A stretch of DNA of 64,000 nt, taken from contig NZ_AP018664.1 in assembly GCF_003967075.1 (NCBI RefSeq), positions 3,224,001-3,288,000 of the forward strand, read 5' to 3'. The translations under genes were made by a program, and so were the position numbers. The notes beneath the pieces are model-generated. The model worked only from the letters and a program-made list of their open reading frames with translations, was not told the origin of the DNA and made no database searches. The DNA comes from Sphingobium amiense. GTDB taxonomy: Bacteria > Pseudomonadota > Alphaproteobacteria > Sphingomonadales > Sphingomonadaceae. Below, in pieces: positions 9,870 to 18,938 of this stretch. Numbering within the stretch: the first letter of the stretch is position 1; each line of letters opens with the position of its first letter.

Positions 9870-10202
9870 ATGACCAAGAAGATGCTGGTGGCGATGGCCG
9901 CCACTCTCGCCCTTTCGCTTCCCGGCATCGCGAGCGCCGGCAGCACCGACATGGACGTGATCGTCGATGGCAGCACCGGCGCGCAGACCCGCTCCGTCAC
10001 CGTGTCGCTGACCGACCTCAACCTTGCGAATCAGTCCGATCTGCGCCGCGCCGACTATCGTCTGATCCGCGCGTCGAAGCAGGTCTGCGGCTATGTCAGC
10101 GGTTCGATCATGCCCGTCACCAACGATTACCGCACCTGCTATGGCGAAGCCATCGGCGGCGCGCGCAGCGATCTCAACACGCTGGCGCAGCGCTTCGGCT
10201 GA
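9870..10202 (+). CDS. UrcA-family exported protein
   Basis: A 110-residue secreted protein. A clear Sec signal peptide (MTKKMLVAMAATLALSLPGIASA) is followed by a short mature domain. That domain has VSLTDLNLANQSDLRRADYRLIRASKQVCG and a second cysteine in YRTCYGEA, the two-cysteine pattern of UrcA family proteins that are abundant in sphingomonads and Caulobacter relatives. The cysteines probably form a periplasmic disulphide. The function of the family is unknown. A good ribosome-binding site (ACAGGAGA) precedes the ATG and an intrinsic terminator follows, so it is monocistronic. Confidence 0.85.
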   Translation: MTKKMLVAMAATLALSLPGIASAGSTDMDVIVDGSTGAQTRSVTVSLTDLNLANQSDLRRADYRLIRASKQVCGYVSGSIMPVTNDYRTCYGEAIGGARSDLNTLAQRFG

Positions 10203-10226
10203 AGCAGCGCCTTCGCGCAGGATCAA

Positions 10227-10263
10227 GGGCCGTTCCGCACCGGCGGAGCGGCCCTTTCCTTTT
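10227..10263 (+). terminator. Intrinsic terminator after the UrcA-family gene
   Basis: A 12-bp stem (10227-10238 with 10243-10254, one G-U pair) and a 4-nt loop, followed by TTTCCTTTT. It begins 25 bp after the stop codon. Confidence 0.8.
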
Positions 10264-10329
10264 GGACGAGCGCGCCATCCTTACCGGCCATTAACCAGTC
10301 CTTAGAGGATTTCCTTCACTCCGGCAGGC

Positions 10330-11904
10330 ATGAAGGACCAGCCCGAGGACCAGCCTGTCATGCCGCGCACCGAACGCCCCGTGGATGCCGCCGTGGATGT
10401 CGCCATCATCGGCGCGGGCCCGGCGGGGCTGACCGCCGCCTATCTCCTGACCAAACAGGGTCTTTCCGTCACGGTGATCGAGAAAGACCCGACCTATGTC
10501 GGCGGCATCAGCCGGACGGTGGAGCATGACGGCTTCCGTTTCGACATTGGCGGGCACCGCTTCTTTTCCAAGTCGCAGCAGGTCGTCGATCTGTGGAACG
10601 AGATCCTGCCGCACGACTTCATCCAGCGCCCGCGCATGAGCCGCATCTATTATGAGGGCAAATTCTACAGCTATCCGCTGCGCGCGTTCGAGGCGCTGTG
10701 GAACCTCGGCGTCTGGCGCTCGACCCTCTGCATGGCGAGTTTCGCGAAGGCGAAGCTGTTTCCCAACCGCCATGTCCGCTCCTTCCAGGACTGGACCGTC
10801 AACGCCTTCGGTCACCGGCTTTTCTCGATCTTCTTCAAAACCTACACCGAAAAAGTGTGGGGCATGCCCTGCGACGAGATGTCGGCGGACTGGGCGGCGC
10901 AGCGCATCAAGGGTCTGTCGCTCTGGGGCGCGGTCAAGGACGGGCTCAAGCGCAGCCTCGGCCTCAACAAAAAGCCCAATGACGGCATGGCGACCAAGAC
11001 GCTGCTCGAAACCTTCCGCTATCCGCGCCTTGGCCCCGGCATGATGTGGGACGCCGCGCGCGATCACGTGGTGGCGGGCGGCAACCGCGTGCTGATGGCG
11101 CACAGCTTCAAGCGGCTGGAAGAGGATCAGGCGAACGGCCGCTGGCGGCTGGTGGCGCAGGGACCGGACGGCGACGTGACGATCAACGCCGCCCATGTCA
11201 TCTCCTCCGCGCCGATGCGGGAACTCGCCGCGCGCATCCATCCGCTGCCCGCGACCCTGCCTGAAGCGATGGACCTCAAATATCGCGACTTCCTGACCGT
11301 CGCGCTGATGGTGAAGGGCGAGGATATTTTCCCTGACAACTGGATCTACATCCACGATTCGAAGGTGCAGGTCGGCCGCATCCAGAATTTCCGGAGCTGG
11401 TCGCCTGAAATGGTGCCCGACTCCAGTCTCGCCTGCGTGGGCCTTGAATATTTCTGCTTCGAAGGCGACGGCCTGTGGGCCTCTTCCGACGAGGATCTCA
11501 TCGCGCTCGCCACGCGCGAAATGGCGACGCTGGGTCTGTGCCAGCCCGGCGATGTGGTCGGCGGCGCGGTCGTGCGGCAGGAAAAGGCCTATCCGGTCTA
11601 CGATGACGCCTATGCCGCCAATGTGCTCGCCATGCGCACTGAACTGGAGGCGCGCTATCCCACGCTCCACATGGTCGGGCGCAACGGCATGCACCGCTAT
11701 AATAATCAGGACCATGCGATGATGACGGCGATGCTGACCGTCCGCAACATCGTCGCAGGGGCGCGCATCCACGATGTATGGAGCGTCAACGAGGACGCCG
11801 AATATCATGAGGCGGGCGATGAAGGCCAGATCGCGGCCGACGCCGATGCGCAGGCTGCCCTGAACAGCGTGCGCGCCGTGCCCGCGCGGCTCCGGGCCGC
11901 CTGA
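10330..11904 (+). CDS. FAD-dependent UDP-galactopyranose-mutase-like oxidoreductase
   Basis: A 524-residue flavoprotein. The N-terminal dinucleotide-binding motif is at about residues 22-50 (VAIIGAGPAGLTAAYLL, then IEKD), followed by GGISRTVEHDGFRFDIGGHRFFSK, which is typical of the UDP-galactopyranose mutase/protoporphyrinogen-oxidase-like superfamily. The middle part (FFKTYTEKVWG) also matches mutase-like proteins, and the C-terminus has HNQDHAM-type flavin contacts (RYNNQDHAMMTA). No signal peptide. The GtrA and membrane-protein genes follow immediately (4-bp gap, then an overlap), which suggests a role in making or modifying a lipid-linked or surface sugar. The exact substrate cannot be read from sequence. 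Confidence 0.8.
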   Translation: MKDQPEDQPVMPRTERPVDAAVDVAIIGAGPAGLTAAYLLTKQGLSVTVIEKDPTYVGGISRTVEHDGFRFDIGGHRFFSKSQQVVDLWNEILPHDFIQRPRMSRIYYEGKFYSYPLRAFEALWNLGVWRSTLCMASFAKAKLFPNRHVRSFQDWTVNAFGHRLFSIFFKTYTEKVWGMPCDEMSADWAAQRIKGLSLWGAVKDGLKRSLGLNKKPNDGMATKTLLETFRYPRLGPGMMWDAARDHVVAGGNRVLMAHSFKRLEEDQANGRWRLVAQGPDGDVTINAAHVISSAPMRELAARIHPLPATLPEAMDLKYRDFLTVALMVKGEDIFPDNWIYIHDSKVQVGRIQNFRSWSPEMVPDSSLACVGLEYFCFEGDGLWASSDEDLIALATREMATLGLCQPGDVVGGAVVRQEKAYPVYDDAYAANVLAMRTELEARYPTLHMVGRNGMHRYNNQDHAMMTAMLTVRNIVAGARIHDVWSVNEDAEYHEAGDEGQIAADADAQAALNSVRAVPARLRAA

Positions 11905-11908
11905 TCCC

Positions 11909-12307
11909 ATGGCGAAGGCGATGGCGATCCTGCTGCCGAAGATGATCTTCGCGCGCTATCTGATGGCGAGCGTCTGCGCGCTGGCCTGCGATTTCCTCGT
12001 CTTTCTGGGCATGAGCCGTGCGGGCGTCTGGCCGATGGGCGCGGCGGCGATGGGCTATTGCGCGGGTCTGCTGCTCCACTGGCTGCTGAGCGTCCGTTTC
12101 GTCTTCCTGCGCGGCGGCGACGCCTCGCCCGCGCAATGCGCCGGCTTTGCCCTCAGCGCGCTCGTCGGCCTTGCCGTCACCACCCTGCTTGTCGGCGGCT
12201 TCACCGCCCTCGGCCTGCCGCCCGCGACCGCCAGGGCGCTGGCCGTGCCGGTCAGCTTCCTCGCCGTCTATGCGATCCGCCGCTATGGCGTCTTCGCCCG
12301 CGCCTGA
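11909..12307 (+). CDS. GtrA-family membrane protein
   Basis: A 132-residue protein with four predicted membrane helices (about residues 12-32, 38-58, 72-95, 100-122) and the GtrA-type start (FARYLMASVCALACDFLVF). GtrA proteins are thought to flip polyprenyl-phosphate-linked sugars across the inner membrane for glycan decoration. It follows the mutase-like gene with a 4-bp gap, and its 3' end overlaps the next gene by 23 bp. The context fits a sugar donor (mutase), flippase (GtrA) and transferase (next gene) chain; that scheme is inference. Confidence 0.85.
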   Translation: MAKAMAILLPKMIFARYLMASVCALACDFLVFLGMSRAGVWPMGAAAMGYCAGLLLHWLLSVRFVFLRGGDASPAQCAGFALSALVGLAVTTLLVGGFTALGLPPATARALAVPVSFLAVYAIRRYGVFARA

Positions 12308-14039
12308 GGTTCGCAGGCCCGCCGTCTGGGCGCTGATCGCGTGGCTCGCCTGCTGCGCGGTCATGCTGTGGCTGTTCCGTAGCGATTATGCCGCGCTGGG
12401 TTTCAAAGACCCGGACGATGCGATGCGGCTGGCGCAGGTGCGCGACTGGATCAGCCGACAGGCCTTCTGGGACGTGAGCCAGCATCGGGTCAATCCGCCC
12501 TTCGGCGGGCCGATGCACTGGAGCCGCATCGTCGACATGCCCATCGCCGCGCTCATCCTGATGCTGCGCCTGTTGCTGGGCGGCGCGGGAGCGGAACTGG
12601 CCGCGCTCATCCTGACGCCGCTGCTGCTGCTGGGCGGGCTTGTGGCGGCGCTGTTCGTCGCCGCGCGGCGGCTGGCGGGGGAACGGATCGCGCTGGGCGC
12701 AGTCGTTCTGCTCTGCGCGACGCCGACCGTCCTCGTCCAGTTCACGCCGCTGCGCATCGACCATCATGGCTGGCAGATCCTGCTGGCGACGGTGGCTCTG
12801 GCGGGCGCACTCGATTCGCGCGCCCGGCGCGGCGGGATCGTCGCCGGGCTGGCGGTCGCTCTCTGGCTCCAGATTTCCAGCGAGGCGCTGCCCTATGCGG
12901 CGCTGTTCGGCGCGATCTTCGCGCTGCGCCACTGGGTCGCACGGGACGAAGCGCCGCGCTTCGTCGCCTATGCCGTCACGCTGGGCGGGAGCGCTCTGCC
13001 GCTGCTCGTCCTGCTGCGGGGGCCGGACGCCGCGCTCACCCGCGCCTGCGATGCCCTGTCCGCCGCCTATGTCTGGCCGCTCGCGCTGATGGCGGCGACG
13101 GTGGCGCTCGCCGCAAGGGTGGCCGGGCTGCACAGCGCCCCCCGCCGCCTGACCGTCGCCATGCTCGGCGGCGGCGCGGCGCTGGCGCTCTTCGCGATTA
13201 CCGGCGGCCCCTGCCTCACCGGCGATCCCTTCGCCGCGCTCGGCCCGGTCGCCTACCGCCTCTGGTATCTGCAGGTCATGGAGGGCCGCCCGGTCTGGGA
13301 ACAGAGCCGCGCGCTGCAGGGCGTCATCCTGCTGCCCGCGCTTTTGGGCATGACATCGACGCTGCTCGCCGCTCACCGCGCGCAGGGCGAAAGCCGCGCG
13401 CGCTGGTTGGTGGTCGCCGCGCTCCTCGCGGGCGCGACGGCCGTGTCGGTCATGGTGATGCGCGCGCTGTCGGTCGCCCATGTCTTCGCGCTGCCCGGCA
13501 TCGCCTGGGCCATCCTCACGGCCTTCCGCCACGCGCAGGCGGACAGCCGCGCTTGGGTGCGCGTGCCGGGATCGGTCGCGCTGATGCTGCTGACGCCGGT
13601 CGGCCTCTGCTCCGCATGGGCCGCCGTCACCGCGAAGGACGATCCGGGCAAGTCTGCGGTCAACTGCCGCGCTGCGCGCGTGCTCGCGCCGCTTAAGGGC
13701 CTGCCGCCCGCGACGCTGTTCGCGCCGCTCGACATGGGACCGGACATCCTCGTCCAGACGCGCCACCGCGTCATCGGCACCGCGCATCATCGCAACGCGG
13801 CGGGCATCACCGCCGTGATCGACGGCTTCGTCGATGCGCCGGATGCCGCGCGCGGCGTCATCGGCCGCACCGGCGCCGCCTATGTCGTGGCGTGCGACGG
13901 CCTCACCGAGCTACGCGGCTATGCGAAGGAAAATCCGCGCGGACTGGCTGCCGCGCTGGCGCGGGGACAGGCGCCCGAATGGCTGGAGCCGGTGCCGGTG
14001 AAAGCGCCCCTGCGCCTCTACCGCATCAGGCAGCAGTGA
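12285..14039 (+). CDS. Multi-pass membrane protein, possible GT-C glycosyltransferase
   Basis: A 584-residue protein with about 10-12 hydrophobic helices and a C-terminal soluble domain from about residue 450. The first loop carries DPDDAMRLAQVRDWI, an acidic motif reminiscent of the catalytic Asp pair of GT-C enzymes. A later RIDHHGWQ motif resembles the DHH sequence of bacterial STT3-like proteins. I infer a polyprenyl-phosphate-dependent sugar transferase, but neither motif is decisive. The start at 12285 (MASSPAPEVRR) is chosen over upstream in-frame starts because those lie deep inside gtrA. Its 3' end overlaps convergent msrB by 14 bp. Confidence 0.7.
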   Translation: MASSPAPEVRRPAVWALIAWLACCAVMLWLFRSDYAALGFKDPDDAMRLAQVRDWISRQAFWDVSQHRVNPPFGGPMHWSRIVDMPIAALILMLRLLLGGAGAELAALILTPLLLLGGLVAALFVAARRLAGERIALGAVVLLCATPTVLVQFTPLRIDHHGWQILLATVALAGALDSRARRGGIVAGLAVALWLQISSEALPYAALFGAIFALRHWVARDEAPRFVAYAVTLGGSALPLLVLLRGPDAALTRACDALSAAYVWPLALMAATVALAARVAGLHSAPRRLTVAMLGGGAALALFAITGGPCLTGDPFAALGPVAYRLWYLQVMEGRPVWEQSRALQGVILLPALLGMTSTLLAAHRAQGESRARWLVVAALLAGATAVSVMVMRALSVAHVFALPGIAWAILTAFRHAQADSRAWVRVPGSVALMLLTPVGLCSAWAAVTAKDDPGKSAVNCRAARVLAPLKGLPPATLFAPLDMGPDILVQTRHRVIGTAHHRNAAGITAVIDGFVDAPDAARGVIGRTGAAYVVACDGLTELRGYAKENPRGLAAALARGQAPEWLEPVPVKAPLRLYRIRQQ

Positions 14040-14502
14040 ACGCCATCGCCACGCCGTTCATGCAGTAACGCTGGCCCGTCGGCTTTGGCCCATCGTCGAA
14101 CACATGGCCCAGATGGCCGCCGCACCGCGCGCAATGGACTTCGGTCCTGGGGTAGCCGAGGTCGAAGTCCCGGCTCGTTCCCACCGCGCGCGGCAGCGGC
14201 GCCCAGAAGCTCGGCCAGCCGGTGCCGCTGTCGAACTTGGTTTTCGCGTCGAACAGCTTCTGCCCGCATCCCGCGCAGGAAAAGACGCCCTTGCGATGCT
14301 CCGTGTTGAGCGGGCTGCTATAGGGATATTCGGTCGCCTGCTGGCGCAGCACCTTATAGGCCCAGGGGCTGAGCTTTTTGCGCCATTCCGCGTCCGTCAG
14401 CCGATAGGGGAAGGCCGCGCGCGCCTCGCCCGGCAGCGCCTGCCACAGCGCCAGCGCGCCCGCGCCGCCCGCCAGTCCTGCCAGAAAATGCCGCCGGTTC
14501 AT
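14026..14502 (-). CDS. msrB: Peptide-methionine (R)-S-oxide reductase, Tat-exported
   Basis: A 158-residue protein. The N-terminus MNRRHFLAGLAGGAGALALWQ has the twin-arginine pattern RRHFL and a hydrophobic core, so it is probably exported folded to the periplasm. The mature domain is MsrB: two CxxC zinc pairs (CAGC, CARC), GTGWPSFW, HLGHVFDDGP and the catalytic cysteine in QRYCMNG near residue 149. It reduces methionine-R-sulphoxide in oxidised proteins. Cytoplasmic MsrB lacks such a leader, so this copy would guard the envelope. The start follows from the Tat leader. It has its own minus-strand position ahead of the ABC genes. Confidence 0.92.
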   Translation of the reverse strand: MNRRHFLAGLAGGAGALALWQALPGEARAAFPYRLTDAEWRKKLSPWAYKVLRQQATEYPYSSPLNTEHRKGVFSCAGCGQKLFDAKTKFDSGTGWPSFWAPLPRAVGTSRDFDLGYPRTEVHCARCGGHLGHVFDDGPKPTGQRYCMNGVAMAFTAA

Positions 14503-14520
14503 CGGGCGGATATGCCCGAC

Positions 14521-15711
14521 TTACCCTGTCGCCGGCCTGAACAGATTCTTCCACCAGCGCCCGCCCGACTGCATCACATGGCGGCGGAAAAGGACCACGC
14601 CCACCCGGATGATGAGGCCGACGAACAGCGCCTGCCAGACGAGCGCGACGAGGTGCGGCCACAGCGCCGACTCCTGCCCCGCGCGCACGATCATCGCGAA
14701 GGGCGAACTCCACGGAAAGATGCAGGCGGCGATTTCCGCATGCGATCCGGGATGCTCGACCGCATAGCTCGCGAAGAAGAAGATCAGCATCTGCCCCATG
14801 GTGATCGGCATGTTGAGCGTCTGCACCTCGCGCACCGTCGCCGCCTGCGCCCCGATGCCGAGGAACAGCGAACCGAGCAGCGTATAGGCCATCGCGAAAT
14901 AGAGCACCGCGAGGATCAGGAAAGCGGGCCAGCCCACCGCAGGTTCGGGCAGCGCAGCAGGATGCCCGCCCAGCGCCGCGAAAACGGCGAAGGCGGCGCT
15001 GCCCCAGAAGGCGATACCGACGAAACTCATCGCCAGCATCGCCATCAGCTTGCCGAGGAAGATCGCGTCGATCGGCACGGCGGCGGCCAGTATCTCGATG
15101 ATCTTGTTGGTCTTTTCCTCGACCAGATTGGACAGGATCATGCCCGCCAGCAGGATGGTGAGGAAGAACATGATGACCTGCGCCACCCGCCCGATCAGCA
15201 GCCGACCCTGCGCCTGCGCGCCGATGCTGGTCGCAACCTCCTGCCGCGCGACGGGAACAAAATGCAGCGTCCTTTCCGCCAGAGCCGCCGTCGCGATCAG
15301 GCTGACATCGCCCTGCAACCGGTCGAGATCCTCCGCCTTGCCGGTCAGCAGCGGGCGGGCGAGCGTGCCGGTCAGGATGACCACCACGCCGCTGTCGGGC
15401 CGGGCGAGCAGACCGCGCGGATCGTTCGCCGGCGCAAGCAGGCGGATGCGCGCGAGAGCCTTATCCCCCATCCGTTCGGCCAGCCGCCCGTGCGCGCGGC
15501 CGAACGCCGCATTGTCCTGCGCGGGCATGGCGACGCCGATCACGGGGCGCAGGTCGGTGCTGCTGATCTTGTCGCCCAATCCGCCGAAAGCGAAGCCGAT
15601 GAGGATCGGGAGCAGCGGCCCCAGAAGGAAGAAGAGGAAGGTGCGCGAAAACACCACGGCGGTGAAGTCCCGCCGCGCGATGACGAAGGCGGCGCGCCAC
15701 AATGCGGTCAT
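14521..15711 (-). CDS. ABC-2 type transporter permease
   Basis: A 396-residue inner-membrane permease of the ABC-2/NatB type. One helix is near the N-terminus (about residues 20-45: FLFFLLGPLLPILIGFAFGG), followed by a large extracytoplasmic domain (about 50-180) and five to six helices in the C-terminal half (for example VIMFFLTILLAGMILS). Such proteins export ions, drugs or lipids. The start at 15711 (MTALWRAAFVIARRDF) overlaps the stop of the ATPase gene (ATGA), so the two are coupled. The upstream open frame is only the shadow of the ATPase gene. The substrate is unknown. Confidence 0.88.
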   Translation of the reverse strand: MTALWRAAFVIARRDFTAVVFSRTFLFFLLGPLLPILIGFAFGGLGDKISSTDLRPVIGVAMPAQDNAAFGRAHGRLAERMGDKALARIRLLAPANDPRGLLARPDSGVVVILTGTLARPLLTGKAEDLDRLQGDVSLIATAALAERTLHFVPVARQEVATSIGAQAQGRLLIGRVAQVIMFFLTILLAGMILSNLVEEKTNKIIEILAAAVPIDAIFLGKLMAMLAMSFVGIAFWGSAAFAVFAALGGHPAALPEPAVGWPAFLILAVLYFAMAYTLLGSLFLGIGAQAATVREVQTLNMPITMGQMLIFFFASYAVEHPGSHAEIAACIFPWSSPFAMIVRAGQESALWPHLVALVWQALFVGLIIRVGVVLFRRHVMQSGGRWWKNLFRPATG

Positions 15712-16682
15712 GTGTCCTCCCCCTCGCGCGGCGCATCCATCGCCCGCGCCGCGTCCGCCCCCGCAATGGCGACGAAGGCGTCGTGCAGCCCCGGCCGCTC
15801 GATCGACAGACTCTCGATCCCCGCCGAATCGTCGATCAGGGCGCGCAGCAGCGGCTCGATCCCCTCGTCGGGCAGGGCGAAATGCCACGCGCCGTCCTCC
15901 GCCATCGTGTCGGGCGGCAGCGCCCGCCGCCATGCGCCGTCGATGGTCCGGGTGCGCAGCCGCACCTGCGGACGCAGCCGGTCGCGCGCTTCCCCCGGCG
16001 TCCCCTCGAACCGGATGCGCCCGCCCGCGACGATGGCGATGCGTTCGCACAGCCGTTCGGCATGGGCGATGACATGGGTGGAAAAAAGGATGGTGACGCC
16101 GCGCCGCGCCTGTTCGCGGATCAGCGCCTCCAGCTTCTCCTGATTGATGGCGTCGAGACCGGAAAAGGGTTCGTCCAGCACGATCAGGCGCGGCTCGTGG
16201 ATGATGGTGCCGAACAGTTGCACCGTCTGCGCCATGCCCTTGGAAAGCTGTCGGATCGGCTTGTCGACGGACGCGCCCATGCCGTGCCCCTCCAGCATCG
16301 CCTTCGCCCTTCTGCGCCCCTCGGCAAGCGGCAGGCCGCGCAGCGCGCCCATGAAGGCGATCGCCTCAAAGGCCTTCATCGACGGATAGAGGCCACGCTC
16401 CTCGGGCAGATAGCCGACCTGCCGCGCCATGCGCAGCGGCTGGTCCGCGCCCAGCAGCGTGCGATGCCCCTCGTCCGGATCGACGATGCCGAGCAGCGTG
16501 CGCAGCAAAGTCGTCTTGCCCGCGCCATTCGGCCCCAGAATGCCGTAGATGGTGCCGGCGGGCACCGCGATGTCGATGCCGTCCACCGCGCGGAAGCTGC
16601 CGAAATTCTTGACAAGGCCATGGCCTTCGACCGCGTTTCCGGAATAGGGGGCTGCCGCAGGGGCCGGGGTATCGCCGATCAT
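15708..16682 (-). CDS. ABC transporter ATP-binding protein
   Basis: A 324-residue ATPase partner of the downstream permease. The motifs are in order: Walker A GPNGAGKTT (about residues 50-58), a Q-loop near GYLPEERGLYPS, signature LSKGMAQ, Walker B LIVLDEPFSG and the H-loop STHVIAHAE. The C-terminal 90 residues form an extra domain, as in NatA/CcmA-like exporters. The start at 16682 (MIGDTPAPAAAPYSG) is preferred; an open frame upstream would run into the divergent queG gene. Export of an antibiotic, ion or envelope component is plausible, but nothing nearby decides. Confidence 0.9.
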   Translation of the reverse strand: MIGDTPAPAAAPYSGNAVEGHGLVKNFGSFRAVDGIDIAVPAGTIYGILGPNGAGKTTLLRTLLGIVDPDEGHRTLLGADQPLRMARQVGYLPEERGLYPSMKAFEAIAFMGALRGLPLAEGRRRAKAMLEGHGMGASVDKPIRQLSKGMAQTVQLFGTIIHEPRLIVLDEPFSGLDAINQEKLEALIREQARRGVTILFSTHVIAHAERLCERIAIVAGGRIRFEGTPGEARDRLRPQVRLRTRTIDGAWRRALPPDTMAEDGAWHFALPDEGIEPLLRALIDDSAGIESLSIERPGLHDAFVAIAGADAARAMDAPREGEDT

Positions 16683-16704
16683 CCCATCCTGATAATCCGG
16701 ACCC

Positions 16705-17751
16705 GTGCCCGTGCCTACAGAAACCTTGGAACAGCGGCTGAAAAGCGAGGCTGCGCGGCTGGGCTTCGCCGCCTGCCGCATCGCGCCCGCCGACGCCGCG
16801 CCGGGCGCGGGGGAGCGGCTGCGCGACTGGCTCGACGCGGGGCATCATGGCGACATGCTGTGGATGGAGGAGCGGGCCGAGCAGCGCGGGTCGCCGCGCG
16901 GCCTGTGGCCCGATGTGCGCAGCGTCATCATGCTGGGGATGAGCTATGCGCCGGGCCGCGACCCATTGGCGCTGGCGGACGTGCCCGAGCGCGCGCGCGT
17001 GTCCGTCTATGCGCAGGGCAGGGACTATCACGATGTCGTCAAGAAGGCGCTGAAAGCGCTCGCCCGCTGGCTGGTCGATCAGCAATCGACGGCGCTCAAG
17101 GTCTTCGTCGACACCGCGCCCGTCATGGAAAAGCCGCTGGCGCAGGGCGCGGGCCTCGGCTGGCAGGGCAAGCACAGCAATCTCGTCAGCCGCGCGCACG
17201 GAAGCTGGCTGTTCCTGGGCGCCATCTATACCGAGATCGCGCTGGAGCCGGACGCGCCCGAAAGCGACCATTGCGGCAGTTGCACCGCCTGCCAGAGCGC
17301 CTGCCCGACCGATGCTTTCCCCGCGCCCTATGTCGTCGATGCGCGGCGCTGCATCTCCTATCTCACCATCGAACATAAAGGGCCGATCCCGCACGATATG
17401 CGCCCCGGCATCGGCAACCGCGTCTATGGCTGCGACGACTGTCTCGCCGTCTGCCCATGGAACAAGTTCGCGGACATGGGCGCGGCGAACCGGGCATTCC
17501 TTGGCCGCGCGGAGCTCGCCGCGCCCGCGCTCGCCGACCTGCTCGACCTCGACGATGCGGCCTTTCGGGAGATTTTCTCCGGCTCCCCCATCAAGCGGAT
17601 CGGGCGCGACCGGATGGTGCGCAACGCCGCCATCGCCGCAGGCAACAGCGGCGATCCCGCGCTGATCCCGCGCCTCGCGCCGCTCGTCGCCGATCCCGAC
17701 CCGGCGGTGGCCGAAGCCGCGCGCTGGGCGGTGGAGCGGCTGACGCCCTGA
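16705..17751 (+). CDS. queG: Epoxyqueuosine reductase
   Basis: A 348-residue cobalamin- and iron-sulphur-dependent enzyme that reduces epoxyqueuosine to queuosine at the tRNA wobble position. Two 4Fe-4S motifs are visible: Cys190-x2-Cys193-x2-Cys196-x3-Cys200, and Cys243-x2-Cys246-x3-Cys250, plus Cys216. The cobalamin domain has the family sequence [21 protein letters not shown] short HEAT-like tail ends the protein ([27 protein letters not shown]). The start is GTG at 16705; a second in-frame GTG at 16711 is an alternative. It is divergent from the ABC pair with about 20 bp between start codons. Confidence 0.95.
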   Translation: MPVPTETLEQRLKSEAARLGFAACRIAPADAAPGAGERLRDWLDAGHHGDMLWMEERAEQRGSPRGLWPDVRSVIMLGMSYAPGRDPLALADVPERARVSVYAQGRDYHDVVKKALKALARWLVDQQSTALKVFVDTAPVMEKPLAQGAGLGWQGKHSNLVSRAHGSWLFLGAIYTEIALEPDAPESDHCGSCTACQSACPTDAFPAPYVVDARRCISYLTIEHKGPIPHDMRPGIGNRVYGCDDCLAVCPWNKFADMGAANRAFLGRAELAAPALADLLDLDDAAFREIFSGSPIKRIGRDRMVRNAAIAAGNSGDPALIPRLAPLVADPDPAVAEAARWAVERLTP

Positions 17752-17916
17752 TCCTGTCGCCTCGCTGTCGCTTCACTGGCGCGTCGATGGTGCTTCGGCG
17801 GCGCGCGGGTGGCGCGTCGAAGGCGCGTTCTCCCACGAAAAGCGCGGTTTTCCGTCGCCGCACAGCCCGACAACGGTGTGAACTTCGGCCGCGGCCAAGT
17901 GTCGCGTCGGCGCCGC

Positions 17917-18282
17917 CTATTTCGCCTGAAGCGCCGCCGCGCAGCCCGCCGGATCGACATCGGCTCCGGCAGGCGTGCGCGCATCGACATGCGTCACCAC
18001 CGGCTCCTTCCCCTGGCCCGGCGCATAGAGATAGGCGTCGAGCACGCAGCGCCCGTTGGCGAACTGCAGCTTGCGCACGGTCGTTTCCCGGATGTCGAGG
18101 CGCGGCTGGCCGAAGAGGTGGGTCAGCGCCTTCGCATCCGATCCCAGCAGCGGCCCCTGCTTCAGGAAAGCGCTGGCGGGCGGCCCGGCGGGCGGCGGGG
18201 TATAGCCCGGCTCCGGCACGACGCCGCCACAGGCGGCGAGGGCGCTGAACGCCAGCAGCGGCAGGAGCCGGAATGGGATCAT
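17917..18282 (-). CDS. Hypothetical lipoprotein
   Basis: A 121-residue protein with a lipoprotein signal (LLAFSALAACGG; lipobox cysteine at 18), so it is probably anchored in the periplasmic or outer membrane leaflet. The mature part has a proline-rich linker, then a small domain (LLGSDAKALTHLFGQPRLDIRE, RKLQFANGRCVLDAYLYAPGQG) that looks like the SmpA/OmlA-type BLP fold, with two cysteines late in the chain. The start overlaps the end of the EI24 gene (ATGA), so the two genes are coupled. The fold guess is by pattern only and no function is known. Confidence 0.8.
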   Translation of the reverse strand: MIPFRLLPLLAFSALAACGGVVPEPGYTPPPAGPPASAFLKQGPLLGSDAKALTHLFGQPRLDIRETTVRKLQFANGRCVLDAYLYAPGQGKEPVVTHVDARTPAGADVDPAGCAAALQAK

Positions 18283-18938
18283 GGCCGTGTCTTTCGCCCG
18301 AGCAGCATGTGCACCGCCATAGCCGCGCTGAACACCGGCGCAAGCAGGTTGAGGACGGGGACGAGGAACAGAAGCGCCGAAACGAGGCCCATGAGCCACC
18401 GGCTGCCGCGACCGATGGGCGGCAGTGCGGGATGGCGCGGCTCGACCAGTTCCGCCATGTCCCGCCCTAGCAGATAGGCGTTGAGGCCAAGGAACAGCCC
18501 CACCGTCCCCACGCCCGTCACCAGCAGCAGGATATAGGCAGGCAGCGCGATCAGGTTCCAGCCGATAGCCCGTCCCGCCGACCGCAGCGCCAGCCGGATG
18601 CTGGCCGCCCAGCCCACCGGGCGGGGCGTGACATGGGGATAGTCGGCGCGCTCCACCGCCTCGACGATGTCGTCGGCAAACAGGCTCATGACCGCCATCG
18701 CGGTCGCGCGGAACAGCAGCCAGCCCGCCGCGACCAGCGCCACCGCCGTGGCGGTCGCCTCCGCCGCGCCGCCGCCGCCCCAGCCGAACCACAGGCGCAG
18801 TTCGTGGACGGCCGCCCACAGCCCCGCCGCCAGCGCCACGAACAGCAGTAGCGTCAGCAGCAAGGTCTTGCCCAGCAGGCGCAGCGCCGCACCCTGAAAA
18901 ATCGAAGGGATGGAGCGCAGGGCAGCGTTCAGAACCAT
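18279..18938 (-). CDS. EI24/CysZ-family membrane protein
   Basis: A 219-residue integral membrane protein with about four to five helices (residues 22-45, 65-90, 130-160, 185-210). It has the EI24-domain pattern: an N-terminal amphipathic start (ALRSIPSIFQGAALRLL), a LFADDIVEAVE segment, and GLNAYLLGRDMAELV followed by a basic loop. The EI24 family includes CysZ, a sulphate permease; no cysteine-biosynthesis genes lie nearby, so substrate assignment is not justified. The start at 18938 (MVLNAALRS) is preferred over an upstream in-frame ATG at 18992 because it begins the conserved region. Confidence 0.85.
   Translation of the reverse strand: MVLNAALRSIPSIFQGAALRLLGKTLLLTLLLFVALAAGLWAAVHELRLWFGWGGGGAAEATATAVALVAAGWLLFRATAMAVMSLFADDIVEAVERADYPHVTPRPVGWAASIRLALRSAGRAIGWNLIALPAYILLLVTGVGTVGLFLGLNAYLLGRDMAELVEPRHPALPPIGRGSRWLMGLVSALLFLVPVLNLLAPVFSAAMAVHMLLGRKTRP

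Noticed and set aside
17778..17826. Two copies of GGCGCGTCGANGGYGC in the queG-lipoprotein gap
   Set aside because: Short, GC-rich, 33 bp apart and without symmetry or conservation evidence. Likely chance in GC-rich sequence.
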